This document shows positions 35,157 through 46,210 of a DNA stretch of 64,000 bases, in pieces; the first letter of the stretch is position 1, and each line of letters starts with the position of its first letter. Position numbers and translations under genes: made by a program. The stretch covers positions 1,736,001 through 1,800,000 of the forward strand of contig JANEZZ010002067.1 in NCBI GenBank assembly GCA_026122225.1, in the 5' to 3' direction. The DNA comes from Heloderma charlesbogerti (lineage: Eukaryota > Chordata > Lepidosauria > Squamata > Helodermatidae). Under the pieces are notes generated by a model, which saw nothing but the letters and a program-made list of their open reading frames with translations, did no database searches and was not told where the DNA came from.

Positions 35157-36370
35157 TTTGTTGTTGTTGTTCAGTCGTTAAGTCGTGTCCAACTCTTCGT
35201 GACCCCCTGGACCATAGCACGCCAGGCCTTCCTGTCCTCCGCTCTTTCCCGGAGTGTGCTCAAATTCATATTCATTGCATCGGTGATGCTATCTAGCCAT
35301 CTCATCCTCTGCCGTCCCCTTCTCCTTTTGCCTTCAGTCTTTCCCAGCATCAGGGACTTTTCCAGAGAGTTTTCTCTTCGCATTAGGTGGCCAAAATATT
35401 TGAGCTTCAGCTTCAGTATCTGTCCTTCCAATGAGCACTCAGGGTTGATTTCCTTTAAGAATGACTGATTTGACCTCCTTGCAGTCCAGGGGACTCGTAA
35501 GAGTCTTCTCCAGCACCACAGTTCAAAGGCATCAATTCTTCGGCGCTCAGCCTTCCTTATAGTCCAGCTCTCACAGCCATACGTTGCTACTGGGAAAACC
35601 ATAGCTTTAATTATACGAATCTTTGTCGGCAAGGTGATGTCTCTGCGTCTTACTATGCTGTCTAGGTTTGCCATAGCTTTCCTCCCAAGGAGCAAGCGTC
35701 TTTTAATTTCATGGCTACAGTCGCCATCTGCGGTGATCCTGGAGCCCAAGAAAATAAAATCTGTCACTGCTTCCATTTCTTCCCCTTCTAGATGCCAGGA
35801 AGTGATGGGGCCAGATGCCATGATCTTCGTTTTTTTAATGTTGAGTTTCAAACCAGCTTTTGCACTCTCCACTTTCACCCTCAACAAGAGGCTCTTTAGA
35901 TCCTCTTCACTTTCTGCCATTAGGGTGGTATCGTCTGCGTATCTGAGGTTGTTGATAATTCTCCCGGCAATCTTAATTCTGACCTGTGATTCATCCAACC
36001 CGGCATTTCTCATGATGTACTCTGCATATAAATTAAATAAGCAGGGCGACAATATACAGCCTTTTCGTACTCCTTTCCCAATTTTGAACCAATCAGTTGT
36101 TCCATGTCCGGTTCTTACTGTTGCTTCTTGTCCCTCGTACAGGTTTCTCAGGAGACAGGTAAGGTGGTGTGGTACTCCCATCTCTTTAAGAATTTGCCAC
36201 AGTTTGTTGTGATCCACACAATCAAAGGCTTTAGCGTAGTCAATGAAGCAGAAATAGACGTTTTTCTGGAATTCTCTTGCTTTCTCCATGATCCAGCGAA
36301 TGTTGGAGATTTGATCTCTAGTTCCTCTGCCTCTTCGAAACCCAGCTTGTACTTCCGGTAGTTCTTGGTT
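35157..36370 (-). mobile_element. BovB LINE inserted in the CR1-like copy
   Basis: The element starts on the plus strand with 'tgttgttgttgttcagtcgttaagtcg' and ends after 'acttccggtagttcttggtt'. It is a 1.2-kb 5'-truncated BovB. On both sides the CR1-like sequence continues, so the order of insertion is clear. Confidence 0.93.
35171..36289 (-). pseudogene. BovB ORF2 remnant: RT core and C-terminus, uninterrupted
   Basis: This is the longest open BovB frame in the window, at 372 codons. It has motif A in C-F-I-D-Y-A-K-A-F-D-C-V (residues about 13-24), then G-V-R-K-G-C-I-L-S-P, motif C Y-A-D-D-T-T near residue 117, and the W-C-W-R-R-L-L-R-V-P block near residue 260. It lacks the endonuclease domain and RT N-terminus and is therefore dead despite the open frame. 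Confidence 0.92.
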
Positions 36371-36963
36371 TCTTTCCTAATGATCCCCAGCATGGAATTT
36401 GCCTTTTTCACAACAGCTGGATGCTGGATCAATATTTTAATTGATGTATCTACCATAACCTTATGATCCCTTTTCTGGTCAGCCACTGCCAGCTGAGATC
36501 CCATCAGCAAATATGGGAAGTTAGGGTTGGTATGGCCCATGGGCCATAATTTTACACTTGCTTATATTTAACCGCATTTGCTATTTTAATGCCCATTCCC
36601 TCAGTCTGGAGCAATCCTTTGGAGCAATCCTTTGGAGCTCTTCACTGTCCCTTTTTGTATTAATGATCCTAAATAATTTGGTATCAGCAGCAAACTCAGC
36701 CACCACTAATTCCAGATAATTTATTAACAAGTTTAAAAGCACCAGTCCCAATACAGATCTTTGGCATACTCCCCTATTACATCTCTCAGTTGTGAGAACT
36801 GACCATTTATTTCTACTCTCTGCTTTCTGTTTTTGAACTACTTATCAATCAATAAGACAACCTCGCTTCTTATCTCATGGCTGCTAAATTTGCTCAGAAA
36901 TTTTTGGTGAAAGTCTTTATCAAAAGCCTTTTGAAAATTCAAGCAAACAATGTATACTGGATC
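36371..36963 (-). mobile_element. CR1-like LINE, RT segment (split copy, part 2)
   Basis: The CR1-like copy resumes with 'ctttcctaatgatccccagcatgg' and covers, on the minus strand, N-P-N-F-P-Y-L-L-M-G-S, the motif C region and the segment after motif A. It ends at 'aacaatgtatactggatc', where the hAT-like element is inserted. Confidence 0.88.
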
Positions 36964-37894
36964 CAGGGGCGTTGCTGGGTTCTTAAAAGATCCAGGGCAC
37001 AGGCCCATAACAAAAATTTATGGCATCCAAGTCTAAGCGCACGTCTAATATCTGTGTGTATGTGGTGTGTGCATGCAGTGTCCACACATACATAAGTGTG
37101 CACTGACCCCTCACCCCACTTCAACTCAGACCCCGATTCAGTGTTTTGGAAAACATCCCGCTTCTGCTCGGGCCAATTTGTAGTCGGACCACTTCAGCTC
37201 AGCACCAAACCTGAGTCAATGTTTGGAAAAATGAATCTTTGTGCTTCCTGTTGACTACCATGGGAAATTAGAAAAAAAACTGTAACTTTTTTTCTCTTGG
37301 TCAGAACTGGATGATAATTTCAGGCATAGTAGCCCCCTAGAAGGAGATTACACTTGCCCAATGTCAGAAAAAAATAGGTGCGGGGTTTATATTTTTATTT
37401 TCTTTTGAAGGGAAGTGCCAATAACATTTTTATTACTTAGAAGAAGTGGGTAAAAATTTCAGGATTCATTGCCCCATCAGAGGAGATCATGTCTGCCAAA
37501 TTTCAGAATGATAGCCACAAGGGTTTTTGTGCAAGGGTGGCCTTGACATTTTGAGGTCTCCAAAAGAGGACACACTTATCTCCCTATGGTCCTTGTGGAC
37601 CATTGTTCTGAAAATTAAAGACAGCCTAGAGGTGTCCCTAAGTAAGAAACCAGCAAAGTTTCAGAAGGATAGGTGCAGCAGTTCATGTGGAAGGAGAGTT
37701 CTCCAATTTGGGGGAGGGAGTGATTTGCTTTCCCTTCCTTTCACCCCTTCCCCAACAGTTTTTGGGTAAATTTGTATGAAAATGCACAGGTCATTAGAGG
37801 TGTCCCCCAGGCAAGAAACCTGCAAAGTTTCTGAAGGATATACATGCATGCAAATTTAGAATTACTAGAATTTATTTACATTTCACCAATGTTA

Positions 37895-38045
37895 GCAGCA
37901 AGGGAACATGGGTGGGAAAGGTGCTATTGCACTCATGTCCTGCTTGTGGGTTTCCTATGGGCATCTGGTTGGCCACTGTGTGAACAGAATGCTGGACTAG
38001 ATGGATCTTGGTCTGATGCAGCACGGTTCTTCTTATGTTCTTAAA
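37895..38045 (+). mobile_element. CR1-like 3' tail inside the hAT-like element
   Basis: The short copy carries 'ttggccactgtgtgaacagaatgctggactagatgg' and 'tcttcttatgttctt', the terminal segment of the element at 28975-30870. Confidence 0.8.
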
Positions 38046-38586
38046 TATAGAGTGCCTCTGAGCGTGTGGAGAATGTTTTTCTTTCACCACTGAGCACTTA
38101 CATTCTCCCCCTACCAATTCTATTCCCCTCCATGCAACCATCCCTCCTCACCTTACCATCCTCCAGCAACTCTTCATCAAAACAGATGTCTTGTTTTGTG
38201 AAACTCCTCTCTACCTCCTCCTTGTTATGCACAAGCTCTCATTATATCTTCCTCCCCATAACTTCATTTGTGCCAAGACTTCACCAGGATTCAGCCAATG
38301 AGTCTGTTTCCAAAACTAGGGCTAGGTTATGGAGAAACTCTGAGCATGTACTAAGTGCCTTTCCCTCGCCACTGAAGCTAGAGTTCATGCAAAAAAAAAA
38401 CACCCCCAAACCCACAAATGACAAACATGCAAAAGACTGAGCTGAAAGAGTAGTCAATTCATTCGATGGAATAGGGTAGGCACTGTATTAAGCTTGCAGT
38501 ACCATGCTCACAACTCAGGACTTATTTTTGAGTAAACATGCAGAAAACATGCAGAAGGGGTAAACTTCCCTGCAAAAGTAACTTGT

Positions 38587-38658
38587 GCTAGAATCCTATG
38601 CACACTTTCCTGAGGGTAAGCCTCATTAAACTTAATGAGTCTTCTCAGTAGACATACA
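38587..38658. mobile_element. family C palindrome fragment beside the BovB pair
   Basis: The segment 'agaatcctatgcacactttcctgagggtaagcctcattaaacttaatgagtcttctcagtagacata' fits one family C unit. It stops at the BovB tail, which probably inserted into it. Confidence 0.6.
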
Positions 38659-38886
38659 TTGTTGTTGTTCAGTCGTTCAGTCGTGTCCAACTCTTCGTGA
38701 CCCCATGGACCATAGCACGCCAGGCCTTCCTGTCCTCCACTCTCTCCCGGAGTGTGCTCAAGTTCATATTCATTGCATCGGTGATGCTATCTAGCCATCT
38801 CATCCTCTGCCGTCCCCTTCTCCTTTTGCCTTCAATCTTTCCCAGCATCAGGGTCTTTTCCACGGAGTTTTCTCTTTGCATTAGGG
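38659..38886 (-). mobile_element. BovB 3' end, reverse member of a head-to-head pair
   Basis: About 228 bp of the BovB 3' terminus in reverse orientation, from 'gttgttgttcagtcgttcag' to 'ttctctttgcattagg'. It joins the + strand BovB copy with no spacer. Confidence 0.9.
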
Positions 38887-40668
38887 GAAGATATATCCAA
38901 CTGAATGCAGAGCTCCAGAGAATAGCAAGGAGAGACAAGAAGGCCTTCTTAAATGAACAATGTAAAGAAATCGAGGAAAACAACAGAATGGGAAAGACTA
39001 GAGATCTCTTCAAGAAAATCGGAGATCTCAAGGGAACGTTTTGTGCAAAGACGGGCATGATAAAGGACAAAGAAGGCAGGGACCGAAAATAAGCAGATGA
39101 GATTAAGAAGAGATGGCAAGAATACACAGAAGAACTATACAGGAAAGATCTTAATGTCCCTGATAGCCATGATAGTGCGGTCACTGAACTTGAGCCGGAC
39201 ATCCTCGAGAGTGAAGTCAAGTGGGCCTTAGGAAGCATTAGTAACAACAAAGCTAGCGGAGATGACACTATTCCAGCTGAGCTATATAAAATCCTAAAAG
39301 ATGATGCTGTTAAAGTGCTGCACTCAATATGCCAACAAATCTGGAACACTCAACAGTGGCCACAAGACTGGAAAAGGTCACTTTACATTCCAATTCCAAA
39401 GAAGGGCAATGCCAAAGAGTGTTCAAACTACCGCACCATTGCGCTCATTTCACATGCCAGCAAGGTGATGCTCAAAATCCTACAAGCTAGGCTTCAGCAG
39501 TATGCGAACCAAGAACTACCAGAAGTACAAGCTGGGTTTTGAAGAGGCAGAGGAACTAGAGATCAAATCGCCAACGTTCGCTGGATCATGGAGAAAGCAA
39601 GAGAATTCCAGAAAAACATCTATTTCTGCTTCATTGACTACGCTAAAGCCTTTGATTGTGTGGATCACAACAAACTGTGGCAAATTCTTAAAGTGATGGG
39701 AGTACCAGACCACCTTATCTGTCTCCTGAGAAACCTGTACGAGGGTCAAGAAGCAACAGTAAGAACCAGACATGGAACAACCGAGTGGTTCAAAATTGGG
39801 AAAGGAGTACGAAAAGGCTGTATATTGTCGCCCTGCTTATTTAATTTATATGCAGAGTACATCATGAGAAACGTCGGGTTGGATGAATCACAGGTCGAAA
39901 TTAAGAGTGCCGGGAGAATTATCAACAACCTCCAATATGCAGACGATACCACCCTAATGGCAGAAAGTGAAGAGGATCTAAAGAGCCTCTTGTTGAGGGT
40001 GAAAGAGGAGAGTGCAAAAGCTGGTTTGAAACTCAACATTAAAAAAACGAAGATCATGGCATCTGGCCCCATCACTTCCTGGCATCTAGAAGGGGAAGAA
40101 ATGGAAGCAGTGACAGATTTTACTTTCTTGGGCTCCAGGATCATCACAGACGGTGACTGTAGCCATGAAATTAAAAGACGCTTGCTCCTTGGGAGGAAAG
40201 CTATGGCAAACCTAGACAGCATAGTAAGAAGCAGAGACATCACCTTGCCGACAAAGGTCCGTCTAATCAAAGCTATGGTTTTCCCAGTAGTAATGTATGG
40301 CTGTGAGAGCTGGACTATAAGGAAGGCTGAGCGCCAAAGAATTGATGCTTTCGAACTGTGGTGCTGGAGAAGACTCTTACGAGTCCCCTGGACTGCAAGG
40401 AGGCCAAATCAGTCCATCCTAAAGGAAATCAACCCTGAGTGCTCATTGGAAGGACAGATACTGATGCTGGGAAAGACTGAAGGCAAAAGGAGAAGGGGAT
40501 GGCAGAGGATGAGATGGCTAGGTAGCATCACCGATGCAATGAATATGAACTTGAGCACACTCCAGGAGAGAGCGCAGGACAGGAAGGCCTGGCGTGCTAT
40601 GGTCCATGGGGTCACGAAGAGTCGGACACGACTGAACGACTGAACAACAACAACAACAAAATGAACTT
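38887..40668 (+). mobile_element. BovB LINE, forward member of the pair
   Basis: The forward copy starts in the linker just before the RT ('ggaagatatatccaactgaatgc') and ends with 'gaacaacaacaacaacaa'. The 5' part holds stops (for example TAA near 39090 and TGA at 39541). The RT part is open at 39588-40643. Confidence 0.93.
39588..40643 (+). pseudogene. BovB ORF2 RT remnant with in-frame deletion
   Basis: The remnant is 351 open codons from M-E-K-A-R-E-F-Q-K-N to the natural end S-R-T-R-L-N-D. It contains C-F-I-D-Y-A-K-A-F-D, G-C-I-L-S-P and Y-A-D-D-T-T. Compared with the copies at 12844 and 35171 it lacks about 21 residues after G-Q-I-L (near 40462), because 'gatactgatgctggg' joins directly. 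Upstream, a TGA at 39541 separates it from the RT N-terminus. Confidence 0.9.
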
Positions 40669-41219
40669 TATGAGGTGAGGTGGCTGAGGGCTTTTTCTAG
40701 CTTTTTTAAAACTGTAGAACCTATTTAAAAGCCCCAGCAGTTTCTCAGTCATGACGCCACATAGTCCTAACCCTCCCTTTGGGATTATTTGAGTCCTACA
40801 GCTATTTAAGAGAAATTAAAGTGGAAGGGAAGAAAGAAGTTCGTGGAGGCTGATTGGATCCTTTGCTGTACTGAAGCAACTAAACTTCTGCAGAAGCCAA
40901 AGGTTCCTGTTTGTGGCAGTAAAATCAGATGCGATGTGAAATACCAGTATTTCACATGGAGCTCTTTCTTCTCTTCCTTCTCCCTCTTCAAAATTTCATT
41001 GAAGGCAAGCTCCCAACAGTGGGCATGTAAGAGCAGAAAAGTAGGGGGAGAGAGGTTTTTTCCACCTAAAAAAAAAAAATATCTACACCAGAGATTAGGG
41101 ATAGTGACCTCCTAATGGTCATATTAAACACCTTCTGATTAGCATCTCTAATCCCCTGGATGGCTTGACAGTTTTTACTTTTTATTTTAGACTTTGAGAA
41201 AAGGAACCTTTACGCATGG

Positions 41220-41545
41220 CTAGTGCAAAAGCCAGTGGACCTAACTGTCTGAAATTTGGTAGGTTCAGTCAGCTCCATAGGGCCTGCCAGGTCTCCAAAT
41301 TCCATGAATTTATGTGGAAGCACAAAAAAATTGTAGCTCTTTACTTTGACAGATTTTCTTGGAAAAAGCTAATTTTACCTGTGACTAGCACAAAACCCAC
41401 TGGACCTAACTGCCTGAAATTTGGCATATTCACTCAGCTGCATGGAGGCTACCAAGCCTCCAAACTGCATGTATTTATCATACAAACTCAAAACGTTATG
41501 GCCGTTTTTGTTTTCCAATGCAAGTCAATGGGAAAATGTAAAAAA
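41220..41545. repeat. two diverged 175-bp tandem units in the hAT-like element
   Basis: Both units share '(t)agtgcaaaagccagtggacctaactg.ctgaaatttgg' followed by 'tca(g/c)tcagct.cat'. Unit starts are at about 41220 and 41395. Confidence 0.8.
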
Positions 41546-41642
41546 AAAAAAAGGCAATTAGGACAGCTCAAAAGATCCGGGGCACAGCTCAAAAAAGATC
41601 CGTGGCCCGTGCCCAGGTAAGCCTTCTTCAGAGATGCCCCTG

Positions 41643-41905
41643 ACTGGATAACCCCTATCCACATGCTTACTCTCAAATGACTGTAAAAGGTTAATGGGAT
41701 AGGACTTACCTTTGCAGAAGCTATCCACAGCACATGTCCTTCTATGTGCTTGATAACTTTGTCCTGTTTCCACCAATTTCCCTAGAACAGATGTGAAGCT
41801 AACCAGCCTATCATTTCCTGGATCCCCCTGGATCTCTTTTTTAAAATTGGCATTACATTGGCCTCTTTCCAGCCCTCTGGTACAGAAGCCAATCTGTTGT
41901 ATTAA
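41643..41905 (-). mobile_element. CR1-like LINE, RT N-terminal segment (split copy, part 3)
   Basis: After the hAT-like insertion the CR1-like sequence continues: 'cccctatccacatgc', 'aggacttacctttgcagaagct', then 'cctggatccccctggatctc' and 'ggcattacattggcc'. These are the complements of the segment at about 29380-29580 in the forward copy. Confidence 0.85.
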
Positions 41906-42965
41906 TTCATAAGACCTTACATTATTATAATTCTTTTTAAATGGAGGGGATGGTATTACAAATTACTTTAGACATTACATTACATTCAAAATAAAGCTAG
42001 AATTAGGACTGCTGCTTGCACTGGTAATGTGAAATTCACACATTTTACTTAGGTTGGTGTCTGGGGGTTTTTGGAGCTTAAGCAACAAAATCTGCTTAGA
42101 GCTATGTCGCTGTCTAGAAGATTTTCTACTGGCATGCATATATGTCGCTGTGTAGCATATACTGAAGCCCTGATCCAGAAATCCTCATGTGCAACAGCAG
42201 GCTATGTACTTGCTGTTCTACATAAAGATCTTTTTGCAGACAGATAAGATGAGGTTTCCAAAATGCAAGGACAATGCCCTCTCTCCTCCATGTCTCCCCT
42301 AGCAACAGCACTCAGTGACACCAGTTTTCTTCTTTTGAACAAGCACTGCCCATAGCAACTGCATGGGAAAAGCGCCAGTGACTATACTGGAGCATAACAA
42401 AATAGTCAGTGAAGTGCAATAACTGCTATTATCACCCCGCACAGCACCCTACCTACAATCTTGTCACCAGAGTTTCATAACTGAAGCAGTGATCTTCACA
42501 TCTTGGCCTCTGGGTTATCAGATCCTGGTATATCAGAAAGCTGTCATAAAACTGGAGAGTTGTTTAGGAATAGTTTGGACCAGTGCTTTGGGCTTGAAAA
42601 AACCTTTTCAGAACCCTAAGCAGCACTACCTAGTGCCTTCCAGCCCATCTACTACAATTGATCACTGTTCTTAGTATGCCTTTTTGAAAGGGATGGTTAA
42701 GTGGCTAGAGGGCATATTCCATCAGAAGAGAATATTAAAAGCTCTTTGTCATACTGGGGTTTTGCGAGTCATGACACAATATGTGAGGTTGGGGTGAGTG
42801 GAATAGATACTGTCATGGGTTGGCAGGAATTACTCTGTCTTGAAGGAAGCAATTTGGTTTCTGTCAACATCCTGGTCTTATAAACTAATTCTGATATACT
42901 AGCAGCTCTCAAAATAGGAAGGTAAGATCTGGAAGAGGAGGAGCAATTCTGTTGTGGGGGGGGGG
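41906..42965. other. unassigned sequence
   Basis: No recognised gene or repeat, apart from a G run at 42956-42967 that borders the next LINE fragment. Confidence 0.5.
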
Positions 42966-42974
42966 GTTCAAGTG

Positions 42975-43575
42975 GTCACACAGTGGACAACCAGCTGTTG
43001 ACCAGGAACCCACAAGCAGGACACGAGTGCAACAGCAGCCTCCCACCCATGTTCCCCAGCAACTGGTGTACATAGGCTCACTGCCTCTGGTACTGGAGGG
43101 AGCACATAGCCATCAGGACTAGTAGCCATTGATAGCCTTTTCCTCCAGGAATTTGTCTAACCCCCTTTTAAAGCCATCCAAATTGGTGGCCATCACTACT
43201 TCCTGTGGTAGCGAAGTCCATAGTTTATGCGCTGTGTAAAGAAGTCCTTCCTTTTCTGTGTCCTGAATCTCCCACCAATCAGCTTCATAGGATGACCCCG
43301 GGTTCTAGTATTTTGAGAGAGGGAGAAAAATGTCTCCCTGTCCACATTCTCTACACCATGCATAATTTTGTAGACCTCTATCATGTCTCCCCTTACCCTC
43401 CTTTTCTCCAAGCTAAACAATCCCAGCTGTTGTAACCTTCTCTCATAGGGGAGATGCTCCAGCCCCATGATCATTTTAGATGCCCTTTTCTGCACTTTTT
43501 CCAGCTCTACAATATCTTTTTTTAGGTGTGACCAGAACTGTATAGTGGTGTAGGTGTGGTGACCAGAACTGTAAC
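42975..43575 (-). mobile_element. CR1-like LINE 3' end, reverse orientation
   Basis: The plus strand reads the reverse complement of the 3' tail ('cacacagtggacaaccagctg'), and the minus strand is open at 43495-43196 with L-F-S-L-E-K-R-R-V-R-G-D-M-I-E-V-Y-K. This is among the best preserved CR1-like fragments. A small duplication of 'gaccagaactgta' lies at its inner end (43536-43575). Confidence 0.87.
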
Positions 43576-43599
43576 CTGTGTTAAACAGGTATCTTAATT

Positions 43600-44160
43600 C
43601 CTTTGCTGCAAATGTAGCATTCCGCTCCCCATTCTGGGGAATGGCCTCTCCCAGTCTAAGAGAAAGTGCTAAAGTGCATATAAAATCTGGATGTGAATTA
43701 TTACCTTATTATCCCCATAAAGTAATGTGTTGTTGGTATTTAACGCCATTAAAAGTAAATAACATCTGTGGGAATTGTTCCGCATCTTGGAAATATGGGC
43801 TGCAGTCAGCCAGTTATCTGCACATGTGGTGGTTCTGCCCAAAGATCCAAGTTTTTTTAAGACAAGGGAAGAAAGAATTTCTGGATACAATTTGACCTTT
43901 AATCCAAAAACATATTGTTAGAACTTTTCCATTTACATATATCTAAAATATATCGATAAGTGATATCTAATTTGCTGAGAGCAGCAAAACAGACTATTGC
44001 AACAAACCTGGAAAACACTAGTTAGTTGCATGCAAATAATGAATTAATAAAGTTTGGCAAGCAACAGAATTACTCAAAATTAGCAAGTTAGGCTAAGTGA
44101 AGGGAATCCATTTACTGAATATTGGAAAGTAAATTATAAATTATAATATGGAAATTAACA
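43600..44160 (+). mobile_element. L1-like LINE, ORF2 C-terminal remnant
   Basis: In the plus frames a degenerate protein shows W-Y-L-T-P-L-K followed by C-G-N-C and L-H-M-W-W-F-C-P-K-I-Q-V-F. This is the Cys-rich C-terminal signature of L1 ORF2 (pattern CW.CG...G...HMWW.CP). Frameshifts near 43690 and stops show it is old. It is the only L1 trace I see. Confidence 0.7.
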
Positions 44161-44204
44161 TCTGTTCATGTTTTACTATTTCTTAATTATTCCTGTTACG
44201 ACGT

Positions 44205-44236
44205 TCTGTCTAAACATGTATAAGATTGTGTCCTTA
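44205..44236. mobile_element. half of a family B MITE
   Basis: Only the right arm 'ttctgtctaaacatgtataagattgtgtcc' followed by TTA is present. Confidence 0.55.
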
Positions 44237-44239
44237 ATC

Positions 44240-45780
44240 AATAAGTATATACTTGATGTATTAGTATTTTTCTTCCTTTTTTCACCAGCTAATTACATTT
44301 TAATAATTTCAGCATTATGAATGAGAACATATTAAGATGAATATTCTTGTATTTATGTATTGTGTGTATATATATATAGTTTAAAATGTAGATGTTTTTA
44401 ACTTCATTATGGAAACAAATTCAATATTGAAAGCAGCTATTTCTTTATTCAATATATTCATATTCTGCCTTTTTTCCAAGGAGCTCAAGATGGAATAGAT
44501 TGCATTGTAAGCTCACAAAAGCCCTGTCAGGTATACCGAGAGATACTTGAGGGCTCTCTGGGCTCTGGACTTCTGCCAAACGTGTGTCTGATTCTCAGTG
44601 TCATATGTGGGAACTTTAGCAAAGAGAAAGGGTGGATTCTAGCATACATTGGTTTTGGGCAGCCTTCGTTTCAGTGAGATTTGCAGAAGTCCCTTTGAAA
44701 TGGCTAGCAACTGTGCAGCAGTAGCAGTGGCCTGCATGTGTCCATGGCCACAGTTGCTGCTGCACAGTATGATGAGCTTTGTGTACTGCTGCACAAAAAC
44801 AGTGGAGAGTAAGGGAGTGGTCTCTGATTAGTTCAGCTTTAGTGTATCCTCCACGGCCCTAACCTCACGGAAGAGAGGAGGCTGCATTAAAAAAGGAAGT
44901 ATTATCAGATACCCCCAAAGCATTAACTCAACCTATATCGATTTCAATTGTTATCTCTGAGTCTTCTGTTTTCCAAGGCATTGTCACAGCAGCCCTGGTC
45001 TTCCCTTAGATAATATAATGCTAACACCCATGATCTATGCAATAATAATTAATGAAGTGCTTGCAGCTACTGTAGAGTGCATCCTGTGTGTAGGCTAATG
45101 GTGATGATCCTCCATAAAAGGGTGAGTGCTGCTGCCAGGACTCTTTATCCTCAGAGGGGTTCAGGCTCACTTTGGATATCCTGATCTTCTGTTACAGATA
45201 TGATAAAGGAAAGTACCACCCATCTCTTCAAATATAAGGGTTCTCCTTTTGATAGCACTTCCATATCTTGAATATTTTTCAGATAGTATTTTTTCCCGAT
45301 AATAATAGTATCCCTCCTTTTTTTTTTTTAGAACATTCGCTAAACTGACACTATCCTGTATTAAATATTGCTGATTTCCACTAGATCTGTTTGTCTAATA
45401 TTTTAATGTTTATTATATTTTCGGAAGAACTAAATGTTACAAGAACTCTGAGCTATTGCCTTTCTGTGTTTCTTTTTCCTTTCTTCCTGGTCAAATGTAT
45501 TTCAATGGTGTGCACAAGTGGGGGTGATCTTAAAAAAATCGTTTATTGAAAAAAAGATTCTCAAACCCACCCACCTCCCATCAGCATCGGCAGCACATAA
45601 CATATGGTGCATGCAGTGGATTGATGCACTATGTTCTTATGAATGGGAAATAGCTACTTCTAAAATGGGGAAATTCACCCAAACCCTTGTTAAAGTCCCA
45701 AAGCATAGACCTTATTTTTTGCAGATTTTTATTCTCAAAACACACACACGTGCACATTTGTTGAAGTAGAGAAAAATGGC
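44240..45780. other. unassigned sequence
   Basis: A reverse-oriented SINE or LINE tail-like string occurs at about 44440-44560 ('tattctgccttttttccaaggagctcaagatgg'). Otherwise nothing is recognised. Confidence 0.5.
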
Positions 45781-45783
45781 TTA

Positions 45784-46207
45784 GGGAGCAATCACAGCCC
45801 CTATATGGGGGGGGGGGCATTGGCATAGGATAATTCAGATTCCAGAAGCCGAGGTCAGAGACACTGCTCAAACCACAGATCCCAGAATCCACGCTGCCTG
45901 TCCCTCCAACTCACAGCCAGCATGGACAGAACCATCCCAGCTGCCTCTCTGAGGACACAAAAGTGACCTTGGAGAGGGGATAAAGGCGGGGAGGGGGGGA
46001 CTGGGGAAGCCGGGACATAACATATCCCAAGGCCTCTCCTGCCTCCTTCCCTCCTGCTCGTACATATTCCAGCTAGACAGGCAAAAAAGCCCATCTAGCC
46101 AAAATGCAGAGTGGGAGGAGTGCGTAGGCAAAGATCCCCTCTGCCACTCCTCTTGCTCTTCGTAGGATGCCAGTAAGGCTTGCAGGCATTGCCGTAGGAT
46201 TGCACCC
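45784..46207. mobile_element. GC-rich MITE, family A copy 5, with TTA duplication
   Basis: This 424-bp copy is flanked by TTA on both sides (45781-45783, 46208-46210). Termini are GGGAGCAATCACAG and AGGATTGCACCC. The interior holds 'tccagctagacaggcaaaaaagcccatctagcc', the same palindromic core position as in the other copies. It is isolated from the cluster at 16-21 kb. Confidence 0.78.
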
Positions 46208-46210
46208 TTA

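Larger units (their letters stand above)
36964..41642. mobile_element. hAT-like DNA transposon, 4.68 kb, non-autonomous, with nested inserts
   Basis: The outer ends are CAGGGGCGTTGCTGGG and the imperfect complement of GAAGATCC-type sequence ending AGAGATGCCCCTG. The flanks ACTGGATC (36956-36963) and ACTGGATA (41643-41650) form an 8-bp target duplication (7 of 8), the hAT length. No transposase-like frame is visible. The interior has diverged subrepeats: 'aaatttcag..' type units at about 37260-37855 and two 175-bp-spaced units at 41220-41545. Inside are a CR1-like tail (37895-38045), a family C piece and a BovB pair (38659-40668). Without the BovB pair it would be about 2.7 kb. Confidence 0.8.

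Noticed and set aside
38659..40668. Twin-priming inversion as explanation of the inverted BovB
   Set aside because: Twin priming inverts the 5' part of the element; here the inverted piece is the 3' terminus, so both ends have tails.
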